A stretch of 64,000 bases of DNA from Clostridiaceae bacterium (GTDB taxonomy: Bacteria; Bacillota; Clostridia; DSM-8532). Shown in pieces: positions 49,120 to 60,281 of this stretch. The stretch spans positions 34,156-98,155 of the forward strand of contig JAAYLX010000001.1 of the NCBI GenBank assembly GCA_012521705.1, given 5' to 3'. A model generated the notes under the pieces. That model worked only from the letters and a program-made list of their open reading frames with translations. It was not told the DNA's origin and did no database searches. A program made the position numbers and the translations under genes. Every line of letters starts with the position of its first letter. Within the stretch, counting starts at the first letter, position 1.

Positions 49120-49878
49120 TTATATTTTCTCAAACATATCCTGCATCGTGTAGAATCCGGGGCCTTTACCATAGAGAAAAGCCGCCGCTTTCAGGGCTCC
49201 TGCGGCAAACAGATCCCTGGATATTGCCGTATGTTTAAGCTCAATTATCTCGTCATTTCCCGCAAAGATAATGGAATGCTCTCCGGCAATGGTCCCTCCG
49301 CGTATTGAATGAATACCTATTTCATCCCTTGTTCGTTTTTGCCTTGAGGAATGACGGTCATAAACGAATTTCATCTTGTTGTCCAATGCCGAGTTGACAG
49401 CATCGGCAATTGCAAGGGCTGTACCGCTGGGTGCATCAATTTTTTGGTTATGGTGTTTTTCGATAATTTCTATGTCAAAGGCTCCGTTAAGGGCTTTAGT
49501 TGCCCTTTTAACCAATTCCAACAGCAAGTTGATGCCCAGGGACATATTGGCGGAGAGTAGTACTGGTATTGATTCGGACGCCTCCATAATCAGTTTTTTA
49601 TGCTCGTCATTAAATCCTGTTGTGGCAATAACGACAGGAATTGACTTTTCGACTGCATATTCAAGAATACTTTTTAACGCATTTGGGTGTGAAAAATCAA
49701 TGATAAGATCCACTTCTTCTTTAACATCCCATGGACTTGTATAAACAGGGAATTGGGCAGTATCTCTTTTTGAGGTATCCAGGCCTGCGACAATGTATAA
49801 ATCCTCGTTAAGTGCGCAGGTACGTGCTATTGCCTGCCCCATGTTGCCGTTACAACCATTCAACAGTATACGAATCAT
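49120..49878 (-). CDS. dapB: 4-hydroxy-tetrahydrodipicolinate reductase
   Basis: ILLNGCNGNMGQAIA; EKHHNQKIDAPSGTAL; ggaggt RBS before ATG 49878. Confidence 0.95.
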   Translation of the reverse strand: MIRILLNGCNGNMGQAIARTCALNEDLYIVAGLDTSKRDTAQFPVYTSPWDVKEEVDLIIDFSHPNALKSILEYAVEKSIPVVIATTGFNDEHKKLIMEASESIPVLLSANMSLGINLLLELVKRATKALNGAFDIEIIEKHHNQKIDAPSGTALAIADAVNSALDNKMKFVYDRHSSRQKRTRDEIGIHSIRGGTIAGEHSIIFAGNDEIIELKHTAISRDLFAAGALKAAAFLYGKGPGFYTMQDMFEKI

Positions 49879-49921
49879 CAGTAAAACCTCCAGCAGGATA
49901 TATGTTTCTATGTATGCTCTG

Positions 49922-50806
49922 TTAATCAATCAATCCATAATCTTTCATTGCAGCTTTTAACTGTTCCAGACCTTTTGCAGACATTTCTACAAGCGGTAAT
50001 CTGCATGAACCTACATTGAATCCCATCAAGTTCATTGCCGCCTTGACAGGGATTGGATTGGTTTCGCAGAAAAGCGCTTTTTCAAGCATGACAGATTTAA
50101 TCTGAATCCTGCGGCTTGTTTCAATATCCCCGGAAAGGAATGCACTTACCATGGTATGCATATCCTTAGGAATGATATTTGCTGCCACAGAAATGACGCC
50201 TTTGCCTCCAAGAGAAAGGAGCGGCACTACATTACCGTCTTCACCGGAATATAAATGAAGGTTGTCACCGCATAAATGGATTACTTCGGCTGCCTGCATA
50301 AGATTACATTCTTTGAGCGCCACAATATTCTCAATTTCAGATAAGCGCTTTAAGGTGGAAGGGTTGATATTGAGATTAGTTCTTGATGGAACGTTATAAA
50401 GTACGATAGGGATATTTACACTTTCAGCTATTGTCTTGAAGTGCTGATAGAGCCCTTCCTGTGTTGTTTTGTTGTAATAGGGGGTTACTGAGAGAATTGA
50501 GTCGGCCCCTACGTCTTCACAGAATTTTGATAGCTCAATGGCATGCCTGGTATCATTGCTGCCAGCACCAGCCATGACATGAACACGCTTATTGACTTTT
50601 TCTACAGCAAATTTTACGGTTGCTTTATGTTCTTCATCCGGCATTGTGGATGCTTCGCCGGTTGTTCCACAAATCAGGATTGCGTCGGTACCTTCTTTGA
50701 TGTGCCATTCAATAAGTTCCTCAAGTTTGTCAAAATCTACTCCCGTACTTGTAAATGGGGTGACAAGGGCAACGCAGGAACCGGTAAACAATGTCTTTTT
50801 CATCAT
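49922..50806 (-). CDS. dapA: 4-hydroxy-tetrahydrodipicolinate synthase
   Basis: [41 protein letters not shown]. Confidence 0.96.
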   Translation of the reverse strand: MMKKTLFTGSCVALVTPFTSTGVDFDKLEELIEWHIKEGTDAILICGTTGEASTMPDEEHKATVKFAVEKVNKRVHVMAGAGSNDTRHAIELSKFCEDVGADSILSVTPYYNKTTQEGLYQHFKTIAESVNIPIVLYNVPSRTNLNINPSTLKRLSEIENIVALKECNLMQAAEVIHLCGDNLHLYSGEDGNVVPLLSLGGKGVISVAANIIPKDMHTMVSAFLSGDIETSRRIQIKSVMLEKALFCETNPIPVKAAMNLMGFNVGSCRLPLVEMSAKGLEQLKAAMKDYGLID

Positions 50807-50928
50807 CAAGCACTCCTTTCAAATTTAATGCTTAAAATACTCAATTAATGGGCAAAATAGTTACTTATATTTATTATACAGAAAAACTATATGAATACAT
50901 ATAGAAACATCATTACCCCAAAATATAC

Positions 50929-50962
50929 TAAAAAAGCTGCCCTGTAAAAACTACCGGCAGCT
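50929..50962 (-). terminator. Riboswitch-associated terminator
   Basis: Minus strand agctgcc...ggcagct followed by tttttt. Confidence 0.8.
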
Positions 50963-51017
50963 GTTTGTCAGCAACAAATACTACAAAATACGTTGCAGTA
51001 CAACAACTAAATCAAGT

Positions 51018-51190
51018 CCGATAGCTCTCCGCTTGGATAAGCGACAGTTGAAAGGTTATTTACCAGTCAACCAGGCAGCAGACGAAACGGCATCTGCCCC
51101 TTCGGCATTTTCCCCTTTTACTTAGTGACGGCCCGTTTGCCCTTTCCCTAAGCTACTTATGAAAAATGCGCCTCTATCTACTCATTATAT
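51018..51190 (-). promoter_or_regulatory. Lysine riboswitch (L-box) controlling dapAB
   Basis: Minus strand GATAGAGGCGCA..AGTAGC..GCCGAAGGGGCAGATGCC..CTGCCTGGTTGACTG..GGAGAGCTATC matches L-box core. Confidence 0.92.
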
Positions 51191-51332
51191 TCTGTTGTCA
51201 TTAACACTCCACTTTTTTGAGAGTATTAAATTATCATAAATGATATCATTTCTCAGTCACATTGTCAAAGGGCAATTTATTGTGATATAGTAAATTTGCG
51301 ATTAAGTTACTTAACAATTTTTTCATGGAGGT

Positions 51333-53870
51333 ATGGCTGTGGCCTCAAAAAAAGTACAAAAGAAAACCGTCCGTAAGAAAAAAACAACAAGCAAATCATC
51401 CATACGTTTAAAGAGCGAAGTATCGGGTTTGATTCTGGTTGCCTTTGCCATCCTTTTGGGATTGAGCATTTTTTCTGATAATGCGGCAGGGCCTTTGGGA
51501 GAAATCCTGGCAAGGTTTGCGGGAGGGCTTTTTGGCCTTTCAGGTTTCGCAATTCCTTTTTTGATTTTGATTCATGGTTTGTTTAAGATTTTCAGACCCA
51601 GATTTGTATATGAGGACAAACGGTTTTCGCTTATACTGATTCTTTTAATACTTTTTTCAGCCATGTTCCAGGCCGGGCTGCACGATATTTCCTATTATGA
51701 AAATATGACTTTGGACCGGTATATTAAAGTTTTCTACCAGGAAGGCAAAGCCGCACTGGGCAAGAGTGATGCTTTTCTGCCAAGCGGAGGCATTCTTGGC
51801 GGAATTATTGGTGTGCCGCTGTTAATGGTCTTCAGAAAATGGGGGACCATGTTGATTCTAATTACTCTGGCGGTTATTGACGCCATGCTTATTACCAAAT
51901 TTTCAATTGCGGAAGCCGCCCGGAATGTTGCCAAAGGTACAACCGAAGCTATTAACGGAGTTGTCGGGGCAGCAAAAAAGAAGATTGAAGAAAGAAATAT
52001 GCAAAGGGCAATTCTTATAGACAGCACCGACGGGGATTCTACTGAAAGCACCGGTAAAAAGAAAGCTAAAATCATAGATTTCCGTCTTCAGAAAAAACTT
52101 TCAGAGCCTGTGAACAGCGAGGAAAACTTTGAAGATTCTGTTCAAAATGATGATTTCAATTATCAGGGGAATACAGGAAATGAACCGCAGTTGACACTTT
52201 TGACCCCTCATAATAACGGGGATGTTCAGGATGTTAACGAGGTTCAGGACATTCATCCGGTGAAAGTGAGAAGTAAAAAGAAAGTTGAAGTAAATGCTGA
52301 GATTGGCGAAAGTACTTTAGGCCAATCGGATGCTGAAAGTAGTCCGGGTATTGCCGGGGATAACCTGGCGGTTACCAACCAAACCGATGCGGCACATCCG
52401 GACGCGCCAAAATTATCATACACTTATCCGCCTGTAGAGCTGCTTTCCAGATCAAAGGAAAGTGAGACCAATATTAAGCGGATTGAGGCAAATGCGAGTG
52501 TAAATGCAAAAAAACTTGAGGAAACATTGGCCAGTTTCGGCATCGGCGCCAAGGTCATAAATGTTTCGGTGGGTCCCGCATTTACAAGATTTGAACTTCA
52601 GCCGGCACCGGGTGTGAAAGTTAGCCGTATTGTGAATCTCACCGATGATATTGCACTGAACCTTGCTTCAACAGGTATCCGTATTGAGGCTCCCATCCCG
52701 GGGAAGGCTGCCATTGGTATTGAAGTGCCAAATAAAAAAGTTGCCCCCATTAGCCTAAGAAGCGTTCTCGAATCCCGGGAGTTTAAGGAACATCCGTCAA
52801 AACTGGCTGTCGCACTTGGAAAGGACATTTCGGGTGAGAATATGGTTATAGACCTTGCGAAAATGCCCCATGTCCTTATAGCAGGTGCCACAGGTTCAGG
52901 TAAAAGTGTTTTCATTAATTCTATAGTTATAAGTCTCTTATATAAATCCTCCCCTGATGAAGTAAAACTTCTTATGGTGGACCCGAAAGTTGTGGAACTG
53001 GGTGTGTATAATGGTATCCCACACCTTCTGATTCCTGTTGTGACTGACCCTAACAAGGCCGCAGGAGCACTTCGCTGGGCTGTAACAGAAATGACAACCC
53101 GCTATAAGCTTTTTGCGGACAGGGGAGTCAGGGACCTTTTGGGGTACAACGCCGTGGTGGAGGAAACCGGCGAGGGTGAGAAACTTCCCCAAATTGTTAT
53201 TATCATCGATGAGTTGGCAGATTTGATGATGGTTGCGCCCCACGATGTGGAAGATTCAATATGCAGGCTTGCCCAGATGGCAAGAGCCGCGGGCATGCAC
53301 CTGGTTATTGCCACCCAGAGGCCTTCGGTTAATGTCATAACCGGTGTTATCAAGGCAAACATCCCTTCCAGAATATCTTTTGCCGTTTCGTCCCAGGTTG
53401 ACTCCCGAACAATACTTGATATGGCGGGGGCTGAAAAACTTTTGGGCAAGGGCGATATGCTCTATTACCCTGTGGGAGTGCCCAAGCCTGTCAGGGTGAA
53501 AGGAACTTTCGTAAGCGACAAGGAAGTTGAGCTGGTGGTGGATTTTGTTAAGAACCAGCTGCGCGCAAGGTATGACGAAGAGATTATTGAAAATATCAAC
53601 GAAAATATTAATAATGAAAAAGATAACTCCCTGAGTGATGACACGGATGATCTTCTTGAGCAGGCAATTGATGCGGTAATTGACTGCGGACAGGCTTCCG
53701 TATCCTTCATTCAGAGAAAATTCAAAGTTGGATATGCCCGGGCGGGAAGAATCATAGATCAGATGGCTGAACGGAATATAATAAGCGGTTACGAAGGAAG
53801 CAAGCCGAGACGTGTGCTAATCTCGCGGGAGCAATGGGAAGAAATGAAACTATCCAATCCGGGGGAATAA
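51333..53870 (+). CDS. FtsK/SpoIIIE DNA translocase
   Basis: N-terminal TM; LIAGATGSGKSVFINSI; LPQIVIIIDELADLMM; C-terminal gamma winged helix. Confidence 0.95.
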   Translation: MAVASKKVQKKTVRKKKTTSKSSIRLKSEVSGLILVAFAILLGLSIFSDNAAGPLGEILARFAGGLFGLSGFAIPFLILIHGLFKIFRPRFVYEDKRFSLILILLILFSAMFQAGLHDISYYENMTLDRYIKVFYQEGKAALGKSDAFLPSGGILGGIIGVPLLMVFRKWGTMLILITLAVIDAMLITKFSIAEAARNVAKGTTEAINGVVGAAKKKIEERNMQRAILIDSTDGDSTESTGKKKAKIIDFRLQKKLSEPVNSEENFEDSVQNDDFNYQGNTGNEPQLTLLTPHNNGDVQDVNEVQDIHPVKVRSKKKVEVNAEIGESTLGQSDAESSPGIAGDNLAVTNQTDAAHPDAPKLSYTYPPVELLSRSKESETNIKRIEANASVNAKKLEETLASFGIGAKVINVSVGPAFTRFELQPAPGVKVSRIVNLTDDIALNLASTGIRIEAPIPGKAAIGIEVPNKKVAPISLRSVLESREFKEHPSKLAVALGKDISGENMVIDLAKMPHVLIAGATGSGKSVFINSIVISLLYKSSPDEVKLLMVDPKVVELGVYNGIPHLLIPVVTDPNKAAGALRWAVTEMTTRYKLFADRGVRDLLGYNAVVEETGEGEKLPQIVIIIDELADLMMVAPHDVEDSICRLAQMARAAGMHLVIATQRPSVNVITGVIKANIPSRISFAVSSQVDSRTILDMAGAEKLLGKGDMLYYPVGVPKPVRVKGTFVSDKEVELVVDFVKNQLRARYDEEIIENINENINNEKDNSLSDDTDDLLEQAIDAVIDCGQASVSFIQRKFKVGYARAGRIIDQMAERNIISGYEGSKPRRVLISREQWEEMKLSNPGE

Positions 53871-53872
53871 TT

Positions 53873-55708
53873 ATGGGTTTACTCAGCTACAATCCTGCAA
53901 ATTTCAATGTTTCGCTGGCATTTATTGTGCTGCTGGTGGCAGCTCTTTCAGTATATATGGGGATACGCTGCGTAAGGCGGGTCAGTTTTGTTACTGTCGG
54001 CTTTTTTCTCATTCAGATGTGCATGCTTGCAAGCGGGGTTCTGGCAGTAACAAACCGTGTAATGACAATACCTTTATACGAATTGATGCTCATCGTGCCG
54101 GGAGTTATTGTTCCGGCCGTTTTCCTGATAACTGACTATCTGAAGATGAAAAAACGCATTAAAATCGCCAATGCGGATGTACCTCTTATTGAGAAACTTG
54201 AAAAACCGAGTACCAGGGAGTGGTCCTACGAGGACTATATAGAAGTTTCCGAGGAATGGAAGTCTGAGGTTCCCGCAGCTGATGTAGTAAAACATTTGGC
54301 TGTGGAAGACAAAAACCTTAAAACCAATATTACAAGACAGCTTACAAAAGTTCATGAACTCATTGAAGGGAAAGAGTACAAAAGGGCTCTGGACAATTAC
54401 ATTATTCTTTCGGAAATTTTAAGCGGAAACCCCTTTATAGCATATAATACCGGATGGCTTTACTATAAAAACAAACTCTATGACGACGCAGCAGAGTATT
54501 ACAGAGAAGCGCTGGCATTAATAGGGGAACGGCCTGACGGAAAGGGCAAAAAAGTTAAAAATGAAGAAGCAGTTTCTTTTTTGCGTCCAATGATCTATTT
54601 TGGCTACGGCTTGTGTTTGTATGCGAAAAATATGTATGAAATGGCCGCCAATCAGTTTGCCCTTGCCCAAAACTGCATGGGTGAGTTGTGGGAGTCGGAA
54701 ATAAATATTGCCCGCTGTCATATTGCTGTCGGGGAGCTGGATAAGGCCCAGGAGCACATTAATACCGCTCTTAAAACCAGGGATGACAATAAACTTCGTT
54801 TTATTTTGGCAAAAATATGTTATGAGAAGAATCAGGAAATGGAATGCAAATTCCATTTGGAGACCATCGTCTCCAAGGATCCTGAGTTTACCGAAGCCTG
54901 GGTTTTGCTGGGTGAACTCTACCGGAAATGCGAAGACTGGAATAGTGCCCAGAATGCTTACAAGAATCTTATCCGGCTGGTTCCGGATAATGCCGAATAT
55001 TATTACCTGTTGGGTATAGTGCAGCGTGAACTGGGAAAAACAGAAGAAGCCCTGTCAAGTTTGAAATATGCCACCGGGCTTATGCCGGGGCACAGCAGGG
55101 CACTGTACAGCATGGCATCAATTTATGATGCCCAGGGTAAGACCGAAAATGCTATCGAGTGCCTGTTTAATTCCCTTAACGGGAATGAAAAACTGGAGAT
55201 GGCCTATAACCTCCTTGCAGAAATATATATTGCCAACGACAGAATTAACGAGGCCATCCATGTTTACGAGAAAGCGGCAAGATTGCATACACATTCATAT
55301 ATCGTCCACTATAACCTTGGCATTACTTTGATGATGATGAGGCGCTATGATGAGGCTATTGATGCCTTTAAAAAGGCCCATAAAATCACAAGTGATGATC
55401 CGCCGCTGTACTATAACTGGGCTTCTGCGGCCATAGGCCTTAAGAATTATTCGGAAGCCGCCAGATTATTCAAAGAGGGACTTAAGTTCCGACCTGACGA
55501 TGATGAGATTCTTTACGGCCTGGCAAGGGTTTCTGCTTTGTCGGGAGATGTAGATGCAACCATGGCATTTTTGAAGCAGGCAATTGAAATAAATCCTAAT
55601 CTTAAATTGCGCGCGAAGTCTTCCCATGATTTTGCAGCCTACCGTACTTATCCCGAGTTTATGGAAATTACGCGCCTGCCGCTTAGAGAAGATAGAAAAA
55701 ATGCATAA
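53873..55708 (+). CDS. Membrane-anchored TPR protein
   Basis: Several TPR-like repeats (AYKNLIRLVPDNAEYYYLLGIVQRELG..). Confidence 0.8.
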   Translation: MGLLSYNPANFNVSLAFIVLLVAALSVYMGIRCVRRVSFVTVGFFLIQMCMLASGVLAVTNRVMTIPLYELMLIVPGVIVPAVFLITDYLKMKKRIKIANADVPLIEKLEKPSTREWSYEDYIEVSEEWKSEVPAADVVKHLAVEDKNLKTNITRQLTKVHELIEGKEYKRALDNYIILSEILSGNPFIAYNTGWLYYKNKLYDDAAEYYREALALIGERPDGKGKKVKNEEAVSFLRPMIYFGYGLCLYAKNMYEMAANQFALAQNCMGELWESEINIARCHIAVGELDKAQEHINTALKTRDDNKLRFILAKICYEKNQEMECKFHLETIVSKDPEFTEAWVLLGELYRKCEDWNSAQNAYKNLIRLVPDNAEYYYLLGIVQRELGKTEEALSSLKYATGLMPGHSRALYSMASIYDAQGKTENAIECLFNSLNGNEKLEMAYNLLAEIYIANDRINEAIHVYEKAARLHTHSYIVHYNLGITLMMMRRYDEAIDAFKKAHKITSDDPPLYYNWASAAIGLKNYSEAARLFKEGLKFRPDDDEILYGLARVSALSGDVDATMAFLKQAIEINPNLKLRAKSSHDFAAYRTYPEFMEITRLPLREDRKNA

Positions 55709-55735
55709 AAATTACCAATTTACAGGAGGGATGCT

Positions 55736-56728
55736 ATGTCAGACATTATTAAAATAGGAATACTTGGCTACGGAAATGTTGGAAAAGGAGTGGAACTGGC
55801 TGTTGCACAAAATCCGGATATGAAGTTGACAGCCGTTTTCACAAGAAGGTCGCCTGAAACTGTTAAGACTGTTTCAGACAATGTGAAGGTAGTAAATGTA
55901 AATGAGATTGAGAAATATAAAGATGATGTAGACGTGCTGATATTATGCGGCGGCTCAGCGACCGACCTTCCAGAGCAGGCACCAAAGTTTGCACGCCTTT
56001 TTAACTGCGTGGACTCCTTCGATACCCACGCCAAAATCCCGGAGTATTATGAAAGTGTAAATAATGCCGCCAAATCCGGAGGCAAAACTGCGGCAATATC
56101 TATTGGATGGGACCCGGGCCTTTTCTCCCTGAACCGAATGATTTTAGGAGCGGTTCTCCCCGAAGGAAAGGACTACACATTTTGGGGAAAGGGCGTAAGC
56201 CAGGGCCATTCAGATGCAATCCGCAGGGTTAAAGGTGTTAAGAACGGCATTCAATACACCATACCAGTTGATGAGGCGGTAAACCGCATCAGAAATGGTG
56301 AGACGCCCGAGTTTACCACCAGGGACAAACACCTTCGCGAATGCTTTGTGGTGGCGGAAGAAGGCGCTGACAAGGTGCAAATAGAAAAAGATATAAAAGA
56401 AATGCCCAACTACTTTGCCGATTATAATACCATTGTCCACTTCATTTCCGAAGAGGAGCTTTTGAGAAATCACGGCAAAATGCCCCACGGAGGCTTTGTT
56501 TTAAGATCGGGCAGAACCGGGGAGAAAAATGAAAACCAGCATATTATTGGGTTTTCATTGAAGCTTGACAGCAATCCTGAATTTACAGCAAGTGTTCTTG
56601 TAGCATACGCCAGGGCTGTCGCAAAGCTTAACAGGGAAGGCAAAACCGGTGCCTATACCGTTTTCGATATACCTGTCGGATATCTTTCACCAAAATCACC
56701 TGAAGAATTGCGAAAAGAACTCCTTTAA
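55736..56728 (+). CDS. ddh: meso-diaminopimelate dehydrogenase
   Basis: IGILGYGNVGKGVELAV; CGGSATDLPEQ; SFDTHAKIPEYYESVNNAA; SIGWDPGLFSLNR. Confidence 0.95.
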   Translation: MSDIIKIGILGYGNVGKGVELAVAQNPDMKLTAVFTRRSPETVKTVSDNVKVVNVNEIEKYKDDVDVLILCGGSATDLPEQAPKFARLFNCVDSFDTHAKIPEYYESVNNAAKSGGKTAAISIGWDPGLFSLNRMILGAVLPEGKDYTFWGKGVSQGHSDAIRRVKGVKNGIQYTIPVDEAVNRIRNGETPEFTTRDKHLRECFVVAEEGADKVQIEKDIKEMPNYFADYNTIVHFISEEELLRNHGKMPHGGFVLRSGRTGEKNENQHIIGFSLKLDSNPEFTASVLVAYARAVAKLNREGKTGAYTVFDIPVGYLSPKSPEELRKELL

Positions 56729-56850
56729 TAAGAGTTTCTTTTATATATATATGTTTAAATTAAATATTATCTGTTTGACAGAGGATAATTAAAAGAAAGC
56801 AGTATGAGTATAATTACAGACTCATAAATCCTTTGAGGAGAGAGAAAATT

Positions 56851-57702
56851 ATGGCATATAAACTTTTGAACGGCAAGGATTTGGCCGCCAGAATGAAGGC
56901 TGAAATGTCCGAAGAGGTTAAAAGGCTGGCGGATAATGGCATAACTCCCGGACTTGCTGTAATTATTGTGGGAAATGATCCTGCCTCAAGAATTTATGTC
57001 AACAGCAAGAAGAGGGATTGTGCGGAAGTAGGAATAAGATCATTTGAATATGCTCTTCCGGAAGACACAAAAGAGGAAGAACTGCTTGGCCTTATTGATG
57101 CCCTTAACCAGGACGAAGCAGTGGACGGAATTTTAGTTCAGCTTCCCATTCCCGGTCATCTGGACGAGGCAAAAGTAATTCGCAGAATTGACCCATCCAA
57201 GGACGTAGATGCATTCCATCCATTTAATGTAGGGGAGCTCATGATAGGGAAGCATGCTTTTGCACCCTGTACCCCTGCCGGTATCATGGAGCTCATAAAG
57301 GATGCAGGAATATCTGTTGAAGGCAAGAACTGTGTTGTAGTCGGAAGAAGCAACATTGTCGGCAAACCTATGACGATGCTTATGCTTCACGCAAATGCGA
57401 CTGTCACAGTTTGCCATTCAAGGACCCAAAACCTTAAAGAGATATGTAAAAGTGCGGATATCCTCATTGCAGCAATTGGAAAGTCCAAATTTATAACCAG
57501 CGAATATGTCAAAGAAGGCGCGGTAGTGATTGATGTAGGCATTAATCGTACCCCTGACGGCGGAATGACCGGTGATGTAGACTTCGAACAGGTATGTGAT
57601 ATTGCATCGGCTATTACTCCTGTTCCCGGCGGGGTTGGACCCATGACCAGGGCGATGCTTCTTAAAAATACAATAAAAGCCTGCAATATGCACAAAAGCT
57701 AA
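56851..57702 (+). CDS. folD: Methylenetetrahydrofolate dehydrogenase/cyclohydrolase
   Basis: VDGILVQLPIPGHL; VVVGRSNIVGKPMTMLML; PVPGGVGPMTRAML. Confidence 0.97.
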   Translation: MAYKLLNGKDLAARMKAEMSEEVKRLADNGITPGLAVIIVGNDPASRIYVNSKKRDCAEVGIRSFEYALPEDTKEEELLGLIDALNQDEAVDGILVQLPIPGHLDEAKVIRRIDPSKDVDAFHPFNVGELMIGKHAFAPCTPAGIMELIKDAGISVEGKNCVVVGRSNIVGKPMTMLMLHANATVTVCHSRTQNLKEICKSADILIAAIGKSKFITSEYVKEGAVVIDVGINRTPDGGMTGDVDFEQVCDIASAITPVPGGVGPMTRAMLLKNTIKACNMHKS

Positions 57703-57847
57703 TGCCTTTCTTGACATAAAATTTAAAACTGTATACAATAGTTTCATAATGGCATCTTTGTATGCGTAATTTTTTGATGCCATTTAATTGCTTTATTGAT
57801 TCGTAATTAAAGAAATGGATTATTGAAAAAACAAAAGCGAAAAGGAG

Positions 57848-59413
57848 GTGAGGAGTATACTGGAGTTATTTATCGGACTTGCATTGGGACTAATCGTCGC
57901 AGTAATTAGTTCACTTATATTCTTCCGTAAGGGAGTTGAGCATAGAAAACGTGTGGCTGAAGCGGAATTTGAAAGCGCTGAAAAAGAAAGTCAACGTATT
58001 GTAAGTGAAGCTGAAAAGGTTGCAGAACGTAAAAAACGGGATGCTTTGATAGAAGCCAGGGAGGAAATTCACAAGAGCAGAGTTGAGTTTGAAAGAGAAG
58101 TTCGTGAAAGAAGAATAGAGATTCAACGTACCGAAAGGCGTCTGCAACAGAAAGACGAAACCCTTGAAAAGAAAATGGATGCCCTCGAAAGAAAAGACGA
58201 GGCCCTGAATAAACAGATTCAGGAGATTGAGGCCAGACGTGCTGAGATCGAGGAGCTCTACAAACAGCAGATTGAGAAGTTGGAGAGCATTTCCGGTCTG
58301 ACCTCGGAAGAGGCAAAACAGTATTTGCTGAACAGCATTGAGGGTGAAGTAAGGCACGAAGCGGCTATATTGGTAAAAGATATTTATGAGCGTGCCAAGG
58401 AAGAAGCGAACAGGAAGTCCAAGGAAGTTTTGTCAACGGCTATACAGAGATGCGCAGCCGAACATGCATCTGAAATTACAGTTTCTGTTGTCAATCTGCC
58501 GAATGACGAAATGAAGGGCAGAATAATCGGAAGAGAAGGCAGGAACATTAGAGCCCTTGAAACACTGACAGGAATTGACCTCATTATCGATGATACCCCT
58601 GAGGCGGTTGTATTGTCAGGTTTTGACCCAATTAGGAGAGAAGTTGCGCGTATAGCTCTTGAAAAGCTCATTATTGATGGAAGAATTCATCCTGCACGTA
58701 TCGAGGAAATGGTTGAAAAGGCGCGCAAGGAAGTTGAAAATACTATCCGCGAGGAAGGTGACCGTGCCACATTCGAAACCGGAGTGCATGGGCTTCATCC
58801 GGAGATTGTCAAACTTCTTGGTAAACTTAAGTTCAGAACCAGTTATGGACAAAACGTACTTTCACATTCTATTGAAGTTGCTCATCTGGCAGGCCTTATG
58901 GCAGCCGAACTTGGTGAGGATGTGGCGCTTGCAAAGCGTGCCGGTTTGTTGCATGATATCGGAAAGGCTATAGACCATGAAGTTGAAGGAACCCATGTAA
59001 CAATTGGTGCTGATATATGCAGGAAGTACAAAGAAAGTGAAGAAGTTGTCCATGCAGTAATGGCCCACCATGGAGACGTTGAAGCAAAGAGCGTAATTGA
59101 TGTACTGGTTCAGGCAGCCGATGCCATATCAGGAGCAAGGCCTGGTGCCAGAAGAGAGACACTTGAGACCTACGTTAAACGTCTTCAGAAGTTGGAAGAG
59201 ATCGCTGATTCCTTCCCTGAGGTTGAAAAATCATATGCTGTACAGGCAGGCAGGGAGATCCGCATAATGGTTAAACCAGAAATGGTTAACGATGAAACAA
59301 TGATAATGGTTGCCCGTGACATAGTCAAACGGATTGAAAATGAAATGGACTATCCAGGTCAAATTAAAGTCCATGTCATAAGAGAAACACGGGCTGTTGA
59401 ATATGCAAAATAG
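57848..59413 (+). CDS. rny: Ribonuclease Y
   Basis: N-terminal TM + coiled coil; [31 protein letters not shown]. Confidence 0.96.
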   Translation: MRSILELFIGLALGLIVAVISSLIFFRKGVEHRKRVAEAEFESAEKESQRIVSEAEKVAERKKRDALIEAREEIHKSRVEFEREVRERRIEIQRTERRLQQKDETLEKKMDALERKDEALNKQIQEIEARRAEIEELYKQQIEKLESISGLTSEEAKQYLLNSIEGEVRHEAAILVKDIYERAKEEANRKSKEVLSTAIQRCAAEHASEITVSVVNLPNDEMKGRIIGREGRNIRALETLTGIDLIIDDTPEAVVLSGFDPIRREVARIALEKLIIDGRIHPARIEEMVEKARKEVENTIREEGDRATFETGVHGLHPEIVKLLGKLKFRTSYGQNVLSHSIEVAHLAGLMAAELGEDVALAKRAGLLHDIGKAIDHEVEGTHVTIGADICRKYKESEEVVHAVMAHHGDVEAKSVIDVLVQAADAISGARPGARRETLETYVKRLQKLEEIADSFPEVEKSYAVQAGREIRIMVKPEMVNDETMIMVARDIVKRIENEMDYPGQIKVHVIRETRAVEYAK

Positions 59414-59420
59414 TTTGAAG

Positions 59421-59451
59421 CAGGAAGCGTTTAATACGCTTCCTGTGTTTT
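59421..59451 (+). terminator. Hairpin attenuator between rny and ymdB
   Basis: caggaagcgt-ttaat-acgcttcctg followed by tgtttt. Confidence 0.6.
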
Positions 59452-59467
59452 GAGAGGAAGAAATTTT

Positions 59468-60259
59468 TTGAAAATCCTGTTTGTTGGAGATATATTTGGG
59501 GAAATAGGACGAGAGACCCTGAAATCAAAACTGGCTGAACTTAAGGAATTGTACAACCCCGACTTCTGTATCGCCAATGGCGAGAATGCAGCAGGTGGAA
59601 AAGGAATAACTTATAATACAGCCCAGGACATCTTTGAAAGCGGTATTGATGTAATTACTATGGGCAATCATACCTGGTCAAGAAAAGAGATTTTAAACAT
59701 CATAGATTCGGGTATAAAAATAGTAAGACCCGCCAACTACCCAAAGGGCGTACCGGGTAAAGGCAAAATTGTTATTGAAAAAAACGGTGTTCGCCTGGCG
59801 ATTGTAAATTTATTGGGTCGTGTTTACATGGACAATAACGTGGACTGTCCCTTCCAGACCATTGACCGCGAGTTAAATTGCCTGAAGGGTCAGGCCGATT
59901 TAATATTTGTAGATTTCCATGCGGAAGCCACAAGTGAAAAAATCGCAATGGCCTACTATCTTGACGGCCGTGTTACTTGTGTTGTCGGTACTCATACACA
60001 CGTACAAACCGCAGACGAAAGAATATTGGATAAGGGTACTGCCTATATTTCCGACGTTGGAATGACCGGTCCCGCAGATGGCGTAATAGGCGTAGATAAG
60101 GAACTTATTCTGCGCAAATTTACTCTTGGTCTTCCGATAAACCATGAAATAGCTAAGGGGAGAAGCCAGCTGAATGCAGTGCTGATCACCATAGATAAAG
60201 AGAATAAGAGAGCTGTGGACATCAAAAGAATTGCAGAAATTGTGAGAAATAAAGCTTGA
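59468..60259 (+). CDS. ymdB: YmdB-family metallophosphoesterase
   Basis: ILFVGDIFGEIGRE; ANGENAAGGKGI; TMGNHTWSRKEIL; VVGTHTHVQTADE; TTG start. Confidence 0.93.
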   Translation: MKILFVGDIFGEIGRETLKSKLAELKELYNPDFCIANGENAAGGKGITYNTAQDIFESGIDVITMGNHTWSRKEILNIIDSGIKIVRPANYPKGVPGKGKIVIEKNGVRLAIVNLLGRVYMDNNVDCPFQTIDRELNCLKGQADLIFVDFHAEATSEKIAMAYYLDGRVTCVVGTHTHVQTADERILDKGTAYISDVGMTGPADGVIGVDKELILRKFTLGLPINHEIAKGRSQLNAVLITIDKENKRAVDIKRIAEIVRNKA

Positions 60260-60281
60260 TATGTTTTCGGAGGTTGATATA

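Noticed and set aside
57911-58357. Phe/Leu-rich minus-strand ORFs opposite rny
   Set aside because: Complement of the charged coiled-coil region of RNase Y, a typical artefact.
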